A DNA stretch of 14,785 nt from Coprococcus sp. (GCA_016296785.1 JAEDHX010000052.1:1-14785), one strand, 5' to 3'; shown: positions 1 through 7,633, counted from the stretch's first letter. Program-made: numbers and translations. Notes: generated by a model not told the origin, from the sequence alone.

Positions 1-814
1 AAAAATACGGACCGTAAACATTCCATTTTACAGGTATTATTTTCTCATATTCCTCTATTATTTTTACAACGTAATTGAAGCTATAATTATTCTTCTCCAT
101 TGCCTTTCTGATAAATTGATACAAATCTATAAGTTGATAACCAACATGAAATCTGTCAAAATTCGTAGTAGCCATATAATCCTCGCAGAAGATTACACTA
201 TGATAATTATACGCACCATGACAATATCCTATACTATAATTGTCAGTCATGAACTCCATATCTTCCAGCTTCCTTTGGCATTTTACCGCCTGGTCATAAA
301 AGTATTCATATGATTTCATGTATAGATATTCAAATTCATTCTTTACCGTTCGTCTAGATATGAATTCTCTTATTTTTTTAATCTCCTGTGTTTTGCCCTT
401 GAAGTTACCCGGACTCTTTGGAACACGTGTATGTCCCTCTTCCTGATAAATTGATAAACCGGCTTTATGAAGCAGGGCAAGGTTAGCCGCTGCTCTCTCC
501 AAATCATGAATGCTATTTGCACTACACTCTCTGCCTTCAAAATATTCACGGGCTACAAATGGGTTGCCATATCTGTCATAAGTAATAAGCTCCCCCTCTT
601 TATTTGGAATAACCCTGTCAATATGAGTAAATCCGACGTTATATAGACTCTCCTTAAATTGTCTCTCCTCTTCAAGTCGCAGCTCATTTCCAACAAGTGG
701 GGACACCTGCCTGATTCCTTTATCTGTCTTAAGTATAATAGCACCTCGTCCTCTTCCATAGCCCATAATTTCCATATCGTATGCATCGTATACCTCACAC
801 ATTTTCTCAGGCAA
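1..814 (-). CDS. CotS-family spore coat kinase-like protein, C-terminus cut by window edge
   Basis: I translated this by hand: 271 residues are visible and the reading frame is still open at the window edge. It resembles the CotS/CotI spore-coat family, which has an aminoglycoside-phosphotransferase-like fold. Visible family marks are an N-terminal GRGAIIL strand (residues 21-28), a YFEGREC lid (91-97), NLALLHKAG (111-119), a catalytic-loop remnant CHGAYNYHSV (198-207), NFD (218-220), and DLYQFIRKAMEKNNY (230-244). The family usually runs about 330-350 residues, so roughly 60-80 are probably missing. The start is taken as TTG at 814, because AGGAGGGG (828-821) sits 6 bases upstream and an in-frame TAG lies at 829-827. 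The first ATG (802) is 18 bases from that SD. The loop reads HGA...HS where active relatives have HGD...HN, so it may be a pseudokinase. The expected role, by family, is in the spore coat or mother cell; the substrate is unknown. Confidence 0.82.
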   Translation of the reverse strand, partial: MPEKMCEVYDAYDMEIMGYGRGRGAIILKTDKGIRQVSPLVGNELRLEEERQFKESLYNVGFTHIDRVIPNKEGELITYDRYGNPFVAREYFEGRECSANSIHDLERAAANLALLHKAGLSIYQEEGHTRVPKSPGNFKGKTQEIKKIREFISRRTVKNEFEYLYMKSYEYFYDQAVKCQRKLEDMEFMTDNYSIGYCHGAYNYHSVIFCEDYMATTNFDRFHVGYQLIDLYQFIRKAMEKNNYSFNYVVKIIEEYEKIIPVKWNVYGPYF

Positions 815-870
815 AAAAATCCCCTCCTACATTTATTATCATTACCCGATAAATAATTGTATGAGGGGAT
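813..870 (-). terminator. Terminator-like hairpin after cca, overlapping the next gene's SD
   Basis: On the minus strand the outer arms ATCCCCTC (870-863) and GAGGGGAT (826-819) pair perfectly and are followed at once by a run of seven T (819-813). Inside the outer stem, TAC pairs with GTA, and ATTATTTATC pairs with GATAATAAAT with two mismatches, around a GGGTAAT loop. This has the form of an intrinsic terminator for the proS-cca transcript. The 3' arm contains the AGGAGGGG ribosome binding site of the CotS-like gene, and the T run overlaps its TTG start. It may therefore also act as an SD-masking element. Confidence 0.55.
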
Positions 871-884
871 ATTAAAAATAATTC
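856..884 (-). promoter_or_regulatory. Putative sigma-E-type (mother-cell sporulation) promoter of the CotS-like gene
   Basis: On the minus strand, CATACAAT (863-856) exactly matches the sigma-E -10 consensus as known from Bacillus (CATACANT). After a 14-base spacer, GAATTAT (884-878) lies in the -35 position and resembles the KMATATT consensus at 5 of 7 positions. Transcription would begin near 848-850, giving a leader of about 35 bases before the TTG start. A sporulation sigma factor fits a coat-family gene. The motif was found by eye, and AT-rich DNA yields chance matches, but the exact -10 and correct spacing make it credible. Confidence 0.5.
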
Positions 885-892
885 TTAATCCA

Positions 893-2236
893 CTAATTTT
901 GTTTAAGATATTCATTTACCATATTCAGCAAAATATTTTTATCATTAAGGCGAGGCTCGTCAAGAACCTTGTCTAAAAGATATTGAAGAATCTGACCCAT
1001 TCTTTCTCCGGGCTTAACGCCAACAGCAATTAAATCACTGCCATTTACAGCTAAATCCTTAATTGTAAGACAATCCTTCTCAGTCATAATCTCTTCATAC
1101 ATTCTGCAAAGTCCGTCTAACACGTTACGTCTTTCTTCAAGGCGATAATCACTTTGTGCCGCCATATCTGCCTTCTTAATCTTTATAAGTGTTGGAAAGA
1201 AATCAGCCCCCATCTTATTGAGTGCTTTTCTAAAGGTCTTCTTTGAAGGAAGCGAGCTGAGTGCATAATCATGCCAGGAAATAAGCTTGGTAACAAGCTT
1301 TATCGTCTCATTATCAAATCTTAGACGTTTTAATATATCCTTGGCAATCTCCTGCCCCTTCTTATCGTGACCATAAAAATGATCTATGCCATCTTCACCG
1401 ACTACATATGAATCCGGCTTGCCAACATCATGCAAAAGAGCTGCAATTCTTAACGCTTCATCAGGCTCAATATTCTTTACAGCCTCTATTGAATGAACAC
1501 CTACATTATATAAATGATAAGGATTATTCTGAGGTCGCTCCATCATACGGTCAAATTCCGGAAGAATGTAATTAGTAATTCCCATAACATAGGCATCAAT
1601 TAATTTCTCAGGATGTGCTGATGTAAGAAGCTTAACAAGCTCTACCCTGATTCGCTCAGCGCTTATCTTAGTCAAATGCTCTGCTCTTACTATCATGGCA
1701 GTTTTCGTGTCTCTCTCAATATCAAAGCCAAGCTGTCCTGCAAATCTTATCGCTCTTAGAATTCTAAGAGCATCCTCGTCAAATCTGTCTCCGGGATTAC
1801 CTACTGCCCTGATTACCTTATTATTCAAATCCTCAATTCCGCCAAAGATATCAATAATTCCATCCTTATGGCTATAAGCCATGGCATTGATGGTAAAATC
1901 TCTTCTCTTCAAATCCTCATCAAGACTTGATGTAAATTGAACCTCGTCCGGTCGTCTGTGGTCTGTATACTCCCCGTCTATTCTGTAGGTAGTTACCTCA
2001 TAGCCTTCCTTATCAAACATTACAGTTACGGTACCGTGCTTTATTCCCGTATCTATCGTTCTCTTAAATAGCTCCTTAACCTGCTCCGGTCTTGCTGAGG
2101 TAGTAATGTCCCAATCTCCCGGTATGCGCCCAAGTACAGCATCTCTTACACAGCCACCGACAATATAAGCCTCATAGCCTGCTGCCTCAAGAGTTGTAAT
2201 TATTCTGTTTGCATTATCCGGCATCTCAATTCTCAT
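893..2236 (-). CDS. cca: CCA tRNA nucleotidyltransferase
   Basis: This 447-residue class II nucleotidyltransferase adds or repairs the 3' CCA end of tRNAs in the cytoplasm. The head domain shows GGCVRD (27-32) followed by the metal-binding DWD (41-43). RRDFTINAMA (111-120) is the family motif for sugar/substrate contact, EDALRILRAIRFA (154-166) the nucleotide-recognition region, and ERIRVEL (194-200) the helical neck. A C-terminal HD domain follows, with HD at 269-270 in ALLHDVGKPDSY. HD fusions are common in bacterial CCA enzymes and suggest phosphohydrolase activity, but I cannot tell whether it is active here. The ATG at 2236 has AGGAGA 6 bases upstream. The gene lies 35 bases after proS with no promoter or terminator visible between them, so the two are probably co-transcribed. 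Full length is typical. I cannot exclude an A-adding-only variant from sequence alone. Confidence 0.95.
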   Translation of the reverse strand: MRIEMPDNANRIITTLEAAGYEAYIVGGCVRDAVLGRIPGDWDITTSARPEQVKELFKRTIDTGIKHGTVTVMFDKEGYEVTTYRIDGEYTDHRRPDEVQFTSSLDEDLKRRDFTINAMAYSHKDGIIDIFGGIEDLNNKVIRAVGNPGDRFDEDALRILRAIRFAGQLGFDIERDTKTAMIVRAEHLTKISAERIRVELVKLLTSAHPEKLIDAYVMGITNYILPEFDRMMERPQNNPYHLYNVGVHSIEAVKNIEPDEALRIAALLHDVGKPDSYVVGEDGIDHFYGHDKKGQEIAKDILKRLRFDNETIKLVTKLISWHDYALSSLPSKKTFRKALNKMGADFFPTLIKIKKADMAAQSDYRLEERRNVLDGLCRMYEEIMTEKDCLTIKDLAVNGSDLIAVGVKPGERMGQILQYLLDKVLDEPRLNDKNILLNMVNEYLKQN

Positions 2237-2271
2237 TACAATTCTCCTACAAATAATCTATATGCAGTGAT

Positions 2272-3705
2272 TTAGTATGCCTTACCAAAATATATCATCT
2301 TAGCTGCAGGCTTACCACAGTGTACACATACATCTCCAAGCTTCTCCTGTTCAAAAGGCATACATCTTGTTGTCGCACCGGTCTCTTCCTTGATAGCTGT
2401 CTCGCACTCTGTCTCACCACACCACATTGCTTTAATAAAGCCCTGCTTTCTCTCTAATATATCTGTAAACTCATCCCAGTTATTAGCAACATGTGTATTT
2501 GCATCACGATGTGCCTTTGCTCTTTCAAACATATCCTTCTGAATAGTATCAAGAAGCTCTCCAACCTTAGCATCAATCTCATCTAGTGAAACAATAACCT
2601 TTTCTCTTGTATCACGTCTTACAAGAACTGCCTGGTTCGCTTCAATATCCTTTGGTCCTATCTCTACACGGATTGGAATACCCTTCATCTCCTGCTCAGA
2701 GAATTTCCATCCAGGACTCTTATCGCTGTCATCCACCTTAACACGATATCCGCCAAGCTTTTCTTTAAGTTCAGCTGCCTTCTCAAGAACGCCTTCCTTC
2801 TTCTGCATAATAGGCACAATCATAACCTGAACAGGTGCAACCTTTGGTGGAAGAACAAGTCCTGAATTATCTCCATGTACCATTATTATTGCTCCTATAA
2901 GACGTGTTGTCATACCCCATGAGGTCTGGTGAACATATTTGAGCTTATTATCCTTATCTGTAAACTGTATTCCAAATGCCTTAGCAAAGCCATCACCAAA
3001 ATTATGGCTTGTACCGGACTGAAGTGCCTTACCATCATGCATAAGTGCTTCTATAGTATAAGTAGCCTCTGCACCGGCAAATTTCTCCTTATCAGTCTTT
3101 CTACCCTTTACTACAGGAATAGCAAGTACATCCTCGCAGAAATCTGCATATACATTAAGCATCTGTATTGTTCTTTCCTCTGCCTCTTTTGCTGTAGCAT
3201 GAGCAGTATGGCCCTCCTGCCATAAGAACTCTCTTGAACGAAGGAATGGTCTTGTTTCCTTCTCCCAACGAACTACTGAACACCACTGATTATATACCTT
3301 TGGCAAATCACGATAAGACTGTATCTCGTCCTTATAAAAATCGCAGAATAATGTCTCCGATGTAGGTCTTACACACATACGCTCATTTAACTCATTAAGG
3401 CCTCCGTGTGTAACCCAGGCAACCTCAGGCGCAAATCCTTCAACATGATCCTTCTCCTTCTGAAGCAGGCTTTCAGGAATAAACATAGGCATATAAACAT
3501 TCTCTACACCTGTCTCTTTAAACTTAGCATCAAGCTGCTTCTGGATTAATTCCCATATAGCATAACCTGCCGGCTTAATTGCCATACATCCTTTAACATT
3601 TGTATATGAAATAAGCCCTGCTTTAATTACAACATCCGTATACCACTGGGCAAAATCATCATCCATTGAGGTAATAGCCTCAACAAGCTTCTTATCGTTA
3701 GCCAT
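2272..3705 (-). CDS. proS: Prolyl-tRNA synthetase, archaeal/eukaryote-like type
   Basis: This 477-residue class II aminoacyl-tRNA synthetase charges tRNA(Pro) with proline in the cytoplasm. RPTSET (113-118) and the motif-2 stretch RWEKETRPFLRSREFLWQEG (146-165) form the active site. TSHNFGDGFAKAF (232-244) and TSWGMTTRLIGA (261-272) complete the core, and an anticodon-binding domain follows from about 290. The C-terminal tail carries paired cysteines (C429, C434, C460, C463), the zinc-binding domain of this type, and ends in Tyr. The protein goes straight through the catalytic core without the large editing insertion of the E. coli-type enzyme (about 570 residues), so it belongs to the shorter archaeal/eukaryote-like class found in many Clostridia. 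GGAG lies upstream of the ATG. The leader is about 90-100 bases and I see no T-box specifier or AGGGTGGNACCGCG element in it. Confidence 0.96.
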   Translation of the reverse strand: MANDKKLVEAITSMDDDFAQWYTDVVIKAGLISYTNVKGCMAIKPAGYAIWELIQKQLDAKFKETGVENVYMPMFIPESLLQKEKDHVEGFAPEVAWVTHGGLNELNERMCVRPTSETLFCDFYKDEIQSYRDLPKVYNQWCSVVRWEKETRPFLRSREFLWQEGHTAHATAKEAEERTIQMLNVYADFCEDVLAIPVVKGRKTDKEKFAGAEATYTIEALMHDGKALQSGTSHNFGDGFAKAFGIQFTDKDNKLKYVHQTSWGMTTRLIGAIIMVHGDNSGLVLPPKVAPVQVMIVPIMQKKEGVLEKAAELKEKLGGYRVKVDDSDKSPGWKFSEQEMKGIPIRVEIGPKDIEANQAVLVRRDTREKVIVSLDEIDAKVGELLDTIQKDMFERAKAHRDANTHVANNWDEFTDILERKQGFIKAMWCGETECETAIKEETGATTRCMPFEQEKLGDVCVHCGKPAAKMIYFGKAY

Positions 3706-3804
3706 ATCTCCATCTCCTTTTAAATATTAATAAAGCATTATTCAAGAACACATCCGATGCTCTTACTTCGAAATGCGCGTCAGCCTTGCTAACATCTTCA
3801 TCTG

Positions 3805-3833
3805 AGTATAACAAAACAAATTCAATAATTCAA
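3805..3833 (-). promoter_or_regulatory. Sigma-A-type promoter of proS-cca
   Basis: On the minus strand TTGAAT (3833-3828) and TATACT (3810-3805) are separated by exactly 17 bases, close to the vegetative consensus. Transcription would start near 3798, leaving a leader of about 93 bases before the proS ATG. That leader contains no T-box antiterminator motif that I can recognise. This is the only promoter seen upstream of the proS-cca pair. Confidence 0.65.
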
Positions 3834-3839
3834 GATAAT

Positions 3840-3872
3840 ACAAAAGGACCATACAAAAATGTACAGCCCCTT
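3840..3872 (-). terminator. Weak candidate terminator after the pseudouridine synthase gene
   Basis: On the minus strand AAGG (3872-3869) and CCTT (3847-3844) pair, with an inner GTACA/TGTAT stem (one G-T pair) around a short T-rich loop. A TTTTGTATT stretch follows. The stem is interrupted by an internal loop, so strength is doubtful. It sits where the kinase-regulator-rlu operon would be expected to end, just upstream of the proS promoter. Confidence 0.35.
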
Positions 3873-3903
3873 AATATAAAATACATTCAACATTAATACG
3901 ATC

Positions 3904-4605
3904 CTAAAACTCGTCCAATTCAATTACTTCAAATGCCTTTCCCTCCGGCTCATTCTTGAAAACCATATGCTCTCCTGTTACCGGATGGTCAAATTCAAGT
4001 CTTGAGGCATGAAGTCCTATCTGCTGATATTGCTTCTTAACCTTCTGAAACTTTGGATTATATTTTGTATCACCCCAGATACCGCATTTCCTGCTTGCCA
4101 TCTGAACACGAATCTGGTGTGTTCTTCCTGTAACAAGTGTAATCAAAACATAGCTTAATATGCCCTTATCAGTCTCCATAACATCAAGGACCTCATATGA
4201 AAGCTCTGAATACTTAGCTCCCGGCGTATCCTTTGTTGCCACACTCGTTATATTGCTCTTACTGTCATGAACAAGATAGTCTGTTAATACCCCTTCATCA
4301 CAAGGAAGCTCGCCTGTAAGGATGGCCTGGTAGTATTTTACCATATCTCCATTTTCACTCTGCTTCGACAAATTAGCTGCAGCTTCCTTTGTCTTTGCAA
4401 ATACCATTATTCCCCCGACAGGTCTGTCAAGCCTGTGAATTGCCGCAAGATACGGTTCCTCGCTACGGTTCTCCTTCTCATATATATGCAGCTTTAACAT
4501 ACCGGTCATGTCTGTAGAATTTGTTTTATCTGATTGTGATGGCACACCGTATGGCTTAACACAAACTATGATGCTTTCATCCTCATGTAAAATGTTTAAT
4601 CTCAT
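3904..4605 (-). CDS. RluA-family RNA pseudouridine synthase
   Basis: This 233-residue enzyme is predicted to isomerise specific uridines to pseudouridine in rRNA or tRNA. HRLDRPVGGIMVFAKT (57-72) is the RluA/RsuA signature, with D60 as the catalytic aspartate. GRTHQIRVQMAS (160-171) is the second conserved block. There is no S4 RNA-binding domain ahead of the catalytic domain, and the length is that of a bare catalytic domain, so the target site cannot be assigned. The start is taken at ATG 4605, because GGGAGG lies 5 bases upstream. The in-frame ATG at 4659 would lie inside the end of the response-regulator gene and has no matching SD. It begins 23 bases after the regulator stop codon, so it is probably the third gene of that operon. 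Confidence 0.88.
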   Translation of the reverse strand: MRLNILHEDESIIVCVKPYGVPSQSDKTNSTDMTGMLKLHIYEKENRSEEPYLAAIHRLDRPVGGIMVFAKTKEAAANLSKQSENGDMVKYYQAILTGELPCDEGVLTDYLVHDSKSNITSVATKDTPGAKYSELSYEVLDVMETDKGILSYVLITLVTGRTHQIRVQMASRKCGIWGDTKYNPKFQKVKKQYQQIGLHASRLEFDHPVTGEHMVFKNEPEGKAFEVIELDEF

Positions 4606-4628
4606 CTCTTCCTCCCGATATACGTGTA

Positions 4629-5318
4629 TTACATCCTGAATCTGTAACCCACACCCCATACAGTTTCAATATACTGAGGCTTAGATGTATCAAATTCTAT
4701 CTTCTCACGTATCTTCTTAATATGAACAGTTACGGTTGCAATATCTCCAATACTCTCCATATTCCAAATCTTATTAAACAGCTCTTCTTTAGAAAATACC
4801 TTATTAGGATTACTAGCTAAGAAAACAAGCAGGTCAAACTCTTTATTTGTAAATACCTTTTCTTCATTATCAATGTAAACACGCCTGTCTGTTCTGTCTA
4901 TCTTAAGACCTCTTATCTCAATTATATTATTCTGAAGTGCTGTTGAACCGATAAGTCTCTCATATCTTGATATATGTGCCTTTACTCTTGCCACAAGCTC
5001 TGAAGGACTAAATGGCTTCGTAACATAATCATCTACACCAAGACCAAGACCTCGTATCTTATCTATATCGTTCTTCTTGGCCGTTACCATGATAATAGGT
5101 ATATCCTTTTCCTCTCTTATTGCTTTACATATCTCGAAACCATCCATATCAGGAAGCATAAGATCAAGTATTATGAGACTGTACTCTTCTTCCTGCGCCT
5201 TTTTAAGACCCGCGGCACCATTTGTTTCAATCTCAACCTCAAAATTATTAAGCTCCAGATAATCTCTCTCAAGCTCTGCAATACTAAGTTCGTCTTCTAT
5301 AATAAGAATCTTACTCAT
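4629..5318 (-). CDS. OmpR/PhoB-family response regulator
   Basis: This 229-residue DNA-binding regulator is phosphorylated by its partner kinase. The receiver domain (1 to about 115) shows the acidic pair E8/D9, phospho-acceptor D52 in LDLMLPD, T79 and K101 in VTKPF. A C-terminal winged-helix domain (about 130-229) ends in VHIKKIREKIE and WGVGYRFRM, both typical of the OmpR/PhoB group. Its ATG overlaps the end of the sensor kinase gene by 8 bases (ATGAGTAA), with AAGGAGGAGG inside the kinase gene, which indicates translational coupling. The regulon and the signal are unknown. The sequence does not match any named regulator closely enough for me to give a symbol. Confidence 0.95.
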   Translation of the reverse strand: MSKILIIEDELSIAELERDYLELNNFEVEIETNGAAGLKKAQEEEYSLIILDLMLPDMDGFEICKAIREEKDIPIIMVTAKKNDIDKIRGLGLGVDDYVTKPFSPSELVARVKAHISRYERLIGSTALQNNIIEIRGLKIDRTDRRVYIDNEEKVFTNKEFDLLVFLASNPNKVFSKEELFNKIWNMESIGDIATVTVHIKKIREKIEFDTSKPQYIETVWGVGYRFRM

Positions 5319-6867
5319 TAGTAACCTCCTCCTTAATATATTTCTTCAAAGTAAATAATATGGTTGTTCCCTTATCCTTCTGGCTCTTCGCCCATATCTT
5401 ACCGCCATGCTCCTCAATAATCTTCTTGCAAATAGCAAGTCCAAGACCACTTCCGCCTCGCGACTGTCTGGCACTGTCGGCTCTATATGTTCTGTCAAAT
5501 ATATGAGGCAGGCTTGCTTCATCTATACCCTTTCCATTATCGCTGATTGAAACCTTAACCATATCATCGGCATCATGAATATATATCTCTATCTTGCCCT
5601 GTTCCTTACCCATATATTTCATGGAATTAGTAACAATATTATTAATAACTCTCTTTAGCTGGTCAGGATCAACAATTACTCTGATATCCTCTTTACAATA
5701 ATTATTATAAACCAGCGTCATATCCTTTGCTTCAAGCATTGCCTGAATCTCTTCCATACAGTCGGCAAAATAATCCTTAACCGGCACTCTGTGAAACTCA
5801 TAAGGAATGGCATTATTATTAATATTAGTATAAAGAGAAAGCTCATTAATAAGTGCATCAAGTTCATTTGCCTTATTATATATCATCTTAAGATACCGCT
5901 CTCTTTTCTCCGGCGTATCGGCAACACCATCCATGATACCCTCAACATATCCCTTAATTGTAGTAATCGGTGTCTTTAGGTCGTGGGAAATATTACTAAT
6001 AAGCTCTCTGTTTTCTTCCTCATAACGTATCTTTTCATTTACAGATTCACTTAGCTTATCCTTCATATCATCAAAGGTTCTGCATAGCTCCCCTATCTCA
6101 TCATCTCTGCTTGTATCATAGTCAAGATTAACATCAAGATTACCTGCACCTATCTCCTCAGCAGCCTTCTTAAGCTTTACAAGAGGATTTACAAATTGTC
6201 TGTAAATAATAAATGCTACAACTGCACTAAGCACCAGCATAAGAAATACTAAAAGAATTGTATATCTGGCAATTGTGCTCTTAAATTGCTGCATATAGTT
6301 TCCGTAATAGGTAAGAATATAAAGGGAAACCTTATCCTTGCCCGAATAATATGTTATCTGGTTACATAAAAACAGCTTAGGCGAGGTAATGATAAACTCT
6401 TTTACATAAAACTCATCATTAACTGCTATATTATCACCACTACCTGTTTCAAATTTGTCGTATATGGCATTGTCATCATTCTTATTATATATATCCATAA
6501 GCTGCTGTCTTAATGGAATATCAAAGCTGCTATTACCAACAAAGCAGAATTCACCATCTTCAATTACAACAATAGAAGAATTCATTGCAAGTGCATTATG
6601 ATTTATCTCCTTCAAATAATCCTTATCTGTTAGCAGTTCTTTATTCTTTCTAAAATTACTAATAATCTCTTCTTTAAAATCTGAAACCTTGCTATATATT
6701 TCGCGGACAGGATCTCTAATTGAGTAAATGGATGTAATTGATGACTCATCTCCATAGACTCCATTTACATAGCTCTGACCTATATAAAGCGTTCCAAGCA
6801 ACATAATTATTATTGCTAATAGCCATAATATTACTATTGCCAGTTTAAGCTTTTTTGTTATCTTCAT
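5311..6867 (-). CDS. Membrane sensor histidine kinase
   Basis: This 518-residue kinase partners the adjacent response regulator. In order it has a first membrane helix (about 9-29), an extracytoplasmic sensor region of some 170 residues (30-199), a second membrane helix (about 200-223), HAMP (224-276), and a HisKA domain with ISHDLKTPITTIKGY, where H295 is the phosphorylated histidine. The ATPase domain follows, with the N-box around RVINNIVTNSMKY, the G1 box DNGKGID (443-449) and GSGLGLAI (472-479). The outer region has no family that I recognise and may be Cache/PAS-like, which is only a guess. The start is placed at ATG 6867, after AAAGGA, giving a normal basic N-terminus before the first helix. 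The earlier ATG at 6918 overlaps the likely -10 element and lacks an SD. Confidence 0.93.
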   Translation of the reverse strand: MKITKKLKLAIVILWLLAIIIMLLGTLYIGQSYVNGVYGDESSITSIYSIRDPVREIYSKVSDFKEEIISNFRKNKELLTDKDYLKEINHNALAMNSSIVVIEDGEFCFVGNSSFDIPLRQQLMDIYNKNDDNAIYDKFETGSGDNIAVNDEFYVKEFIITSPKLFLCNQITYYSGKDKVSLYILTYYGNYMQQFKSTIARYTILLVFLMLVLSAVVAFIIYRQFVNPLVKLKKAAEEIGAGNLDVNLDYDTSRDDEIGELCRTFDDMKDKLSESVNEKIRYEEENRELISNISHDLKTPITTIKGYVEGIMDGVADTPEKRERYLKMIYNKANELDALINELSLYTNINNNAIPYEFHRVPVKDYFADCMEEIQAMLEAKDMTLVYNNYCKEDIRVIVDPDQLKRVINNIVTNSMKYMGKEQGKIEIYIHDADDMVKVSISDNGKGIDEASLPHIFDRTYRADSARQSRGGSGLGLAICKKIIEEHGGKIWAKSQKDKGTTILFTLKKYIKEEVTNE

Positions 6868-6918
6868 TACACTAATATCCTTTCGGTCCTCGTACCACAA
6901 CGTTGTTATCCAAGTCAT

Positions 6919-6924
6919 AGTATA
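6919..6924 (-). promoter_or_regulatory. Candidate -10 element for the two-component operon
   Basis: TATACT on the minus strand (6924-6919) is a good -10 hexamer about 52 bases before the kinase start. No convincing TTGACA-like hexamer lies 16-18 bases further upstream (AAATGT at 17). If it is real, the promoter would need an activator, possibly the regulator itself. This 127-base gap between merR and the kinase holds nothing else that I can identify, and no clear terminator for merR. Confidence 0.35.
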
Positions 6925-6994
6925 TCATACTTATTAGTGTTACATTTATGAAGTTTTTATAAACAATATTTCCGTCTTTCTTGTTTCGTCTCCC

Positions 6995-7633
6995 TTATTT
7001 TGCTTTTCTTCTAAATAGCCGTTTTTTCTCTGACTTCATTTCTGCAGCAGCTATCTCCCTCCTTGCCTGCTGCATCTCACGCATGGTAGTATCAAGCTTC
7101 TTATAGCGGGCCTCCTCACGCTCCTCCTGCTCTCTCATTATTATGTCCATTTGTTTTGTTACGCCCTCTACCACATTTGCTGATACCGCCTGGCTAAGCG
7201 GCTTTATATTCTCCTTAATTGAATTACCAACCACCTTATTCATAAGTGTCTGAAATTGAGCCATTTTGAAATCAACTACTCGTTCGCCATCTATATTTAT
7301 TCTGCTTACCTCTGTTGTATCCTTAACTAACTCCTCAGTAAAATCGTATTCCTTAAGCAAATCCTCACCCTTATTCATCGCTTCGTATACTTGTTCCTTA
7401 TTATCCATGATTTCATACATTTTCTTAACCAGACTGTTTATTGCCTTTAACTGGATTCCCTTATCCTTAAGAAGCTTTACCTTCTGCAGAATTTTTATAT
7501 CCTGCTCCTCATACTCTCTGTGCCCCATTTCATTTCTCTTTATCTTAATGTCTAGCTCTTCCTCCCAGTATCTTAGGACATGTGCCTCAACTCCTGTTAA
7601 TTTAGAAGCTTCGCCAATTGAATATGTTTTCAT
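6995..7633 (-). CDS. MerR-type HTH protein with coiled-coil tail
   Basis: The 212-residue product begins with a MerR-like winged helix-turn-helix (about 1-70: YSIGEASKLTGV, VLRYWEEEL, GHREYEEQDIKIL). A long charged helical region follows, with a strong heptad-like coiled coil (about 160-205) rich in Glu, Arg and Lys, and a basic tail. The usual short MerR dimerisation helix with effector-binding cysteines or domain is absent. This layout recalls RacA-type chromosome-anchoring proteins as well as ordinary MerR regulators, so the function is not settled. Start ATG 7633 has AGGAGG upstream. It is transcribed divergently from pckA across a 271-base gap, so it could regulate pckA or itself. That is inference from position only. 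Confidence 0.85.
   Translation of the reverse strand: MKTYSIGEASKLTGVEAHVLRYWEEELDIKIKRNEMGHREYEEQDIKILQKVKLLKDKGIQLKAINSLVKKMYEIMDNKEQVYEAMNKGEDLLKEYDFTEELVKDTTEVSRINIDGERVVDFKMAQFQTLMNKVVGNSIKENIKPLSQAVSANVVEGVTKQMDIIMREQEEREEARYKKLDTTMREMQQARREIAAAEMKSEKKRLFRRKAK

Noticed and set aside
553..915. 120-codon minus-strand open frame
   Set aside because: It overlaps the end of cca and lies out of frame with the CotS-like gene, which has family motifs and a strong SD. The translated protein shows no recognisable pattern.
2929..3225. 98-codon plus-strand open frame inside proS
   Set aside because: Antisense shadow of a well-supported synthetase gene, with no SD and no recognisable protein features.
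3763..3801. Short leader peptide (12 codons) upstream of proS, a possible attenuator
   Set aside because: No SD precedes its ATG, it has no run of proline codons, and no terminator/antiterminator pair follows.
4606..4659. Longer N-terminus for the pseudouridine synthase starting at 4659
   Set aside because: It would overlap the end of the response regulator. The SD GGGAGG is placed for the ATG at 4605, where the family-like sequence begins.
6868..6918. Longer N-terminus for the sensor kinase starting at 6918
   Set aside because: The ATG abuts the candidate -10 element, so it would probably not be transcribed, and the added residues do not look like a kinase N-terminus.
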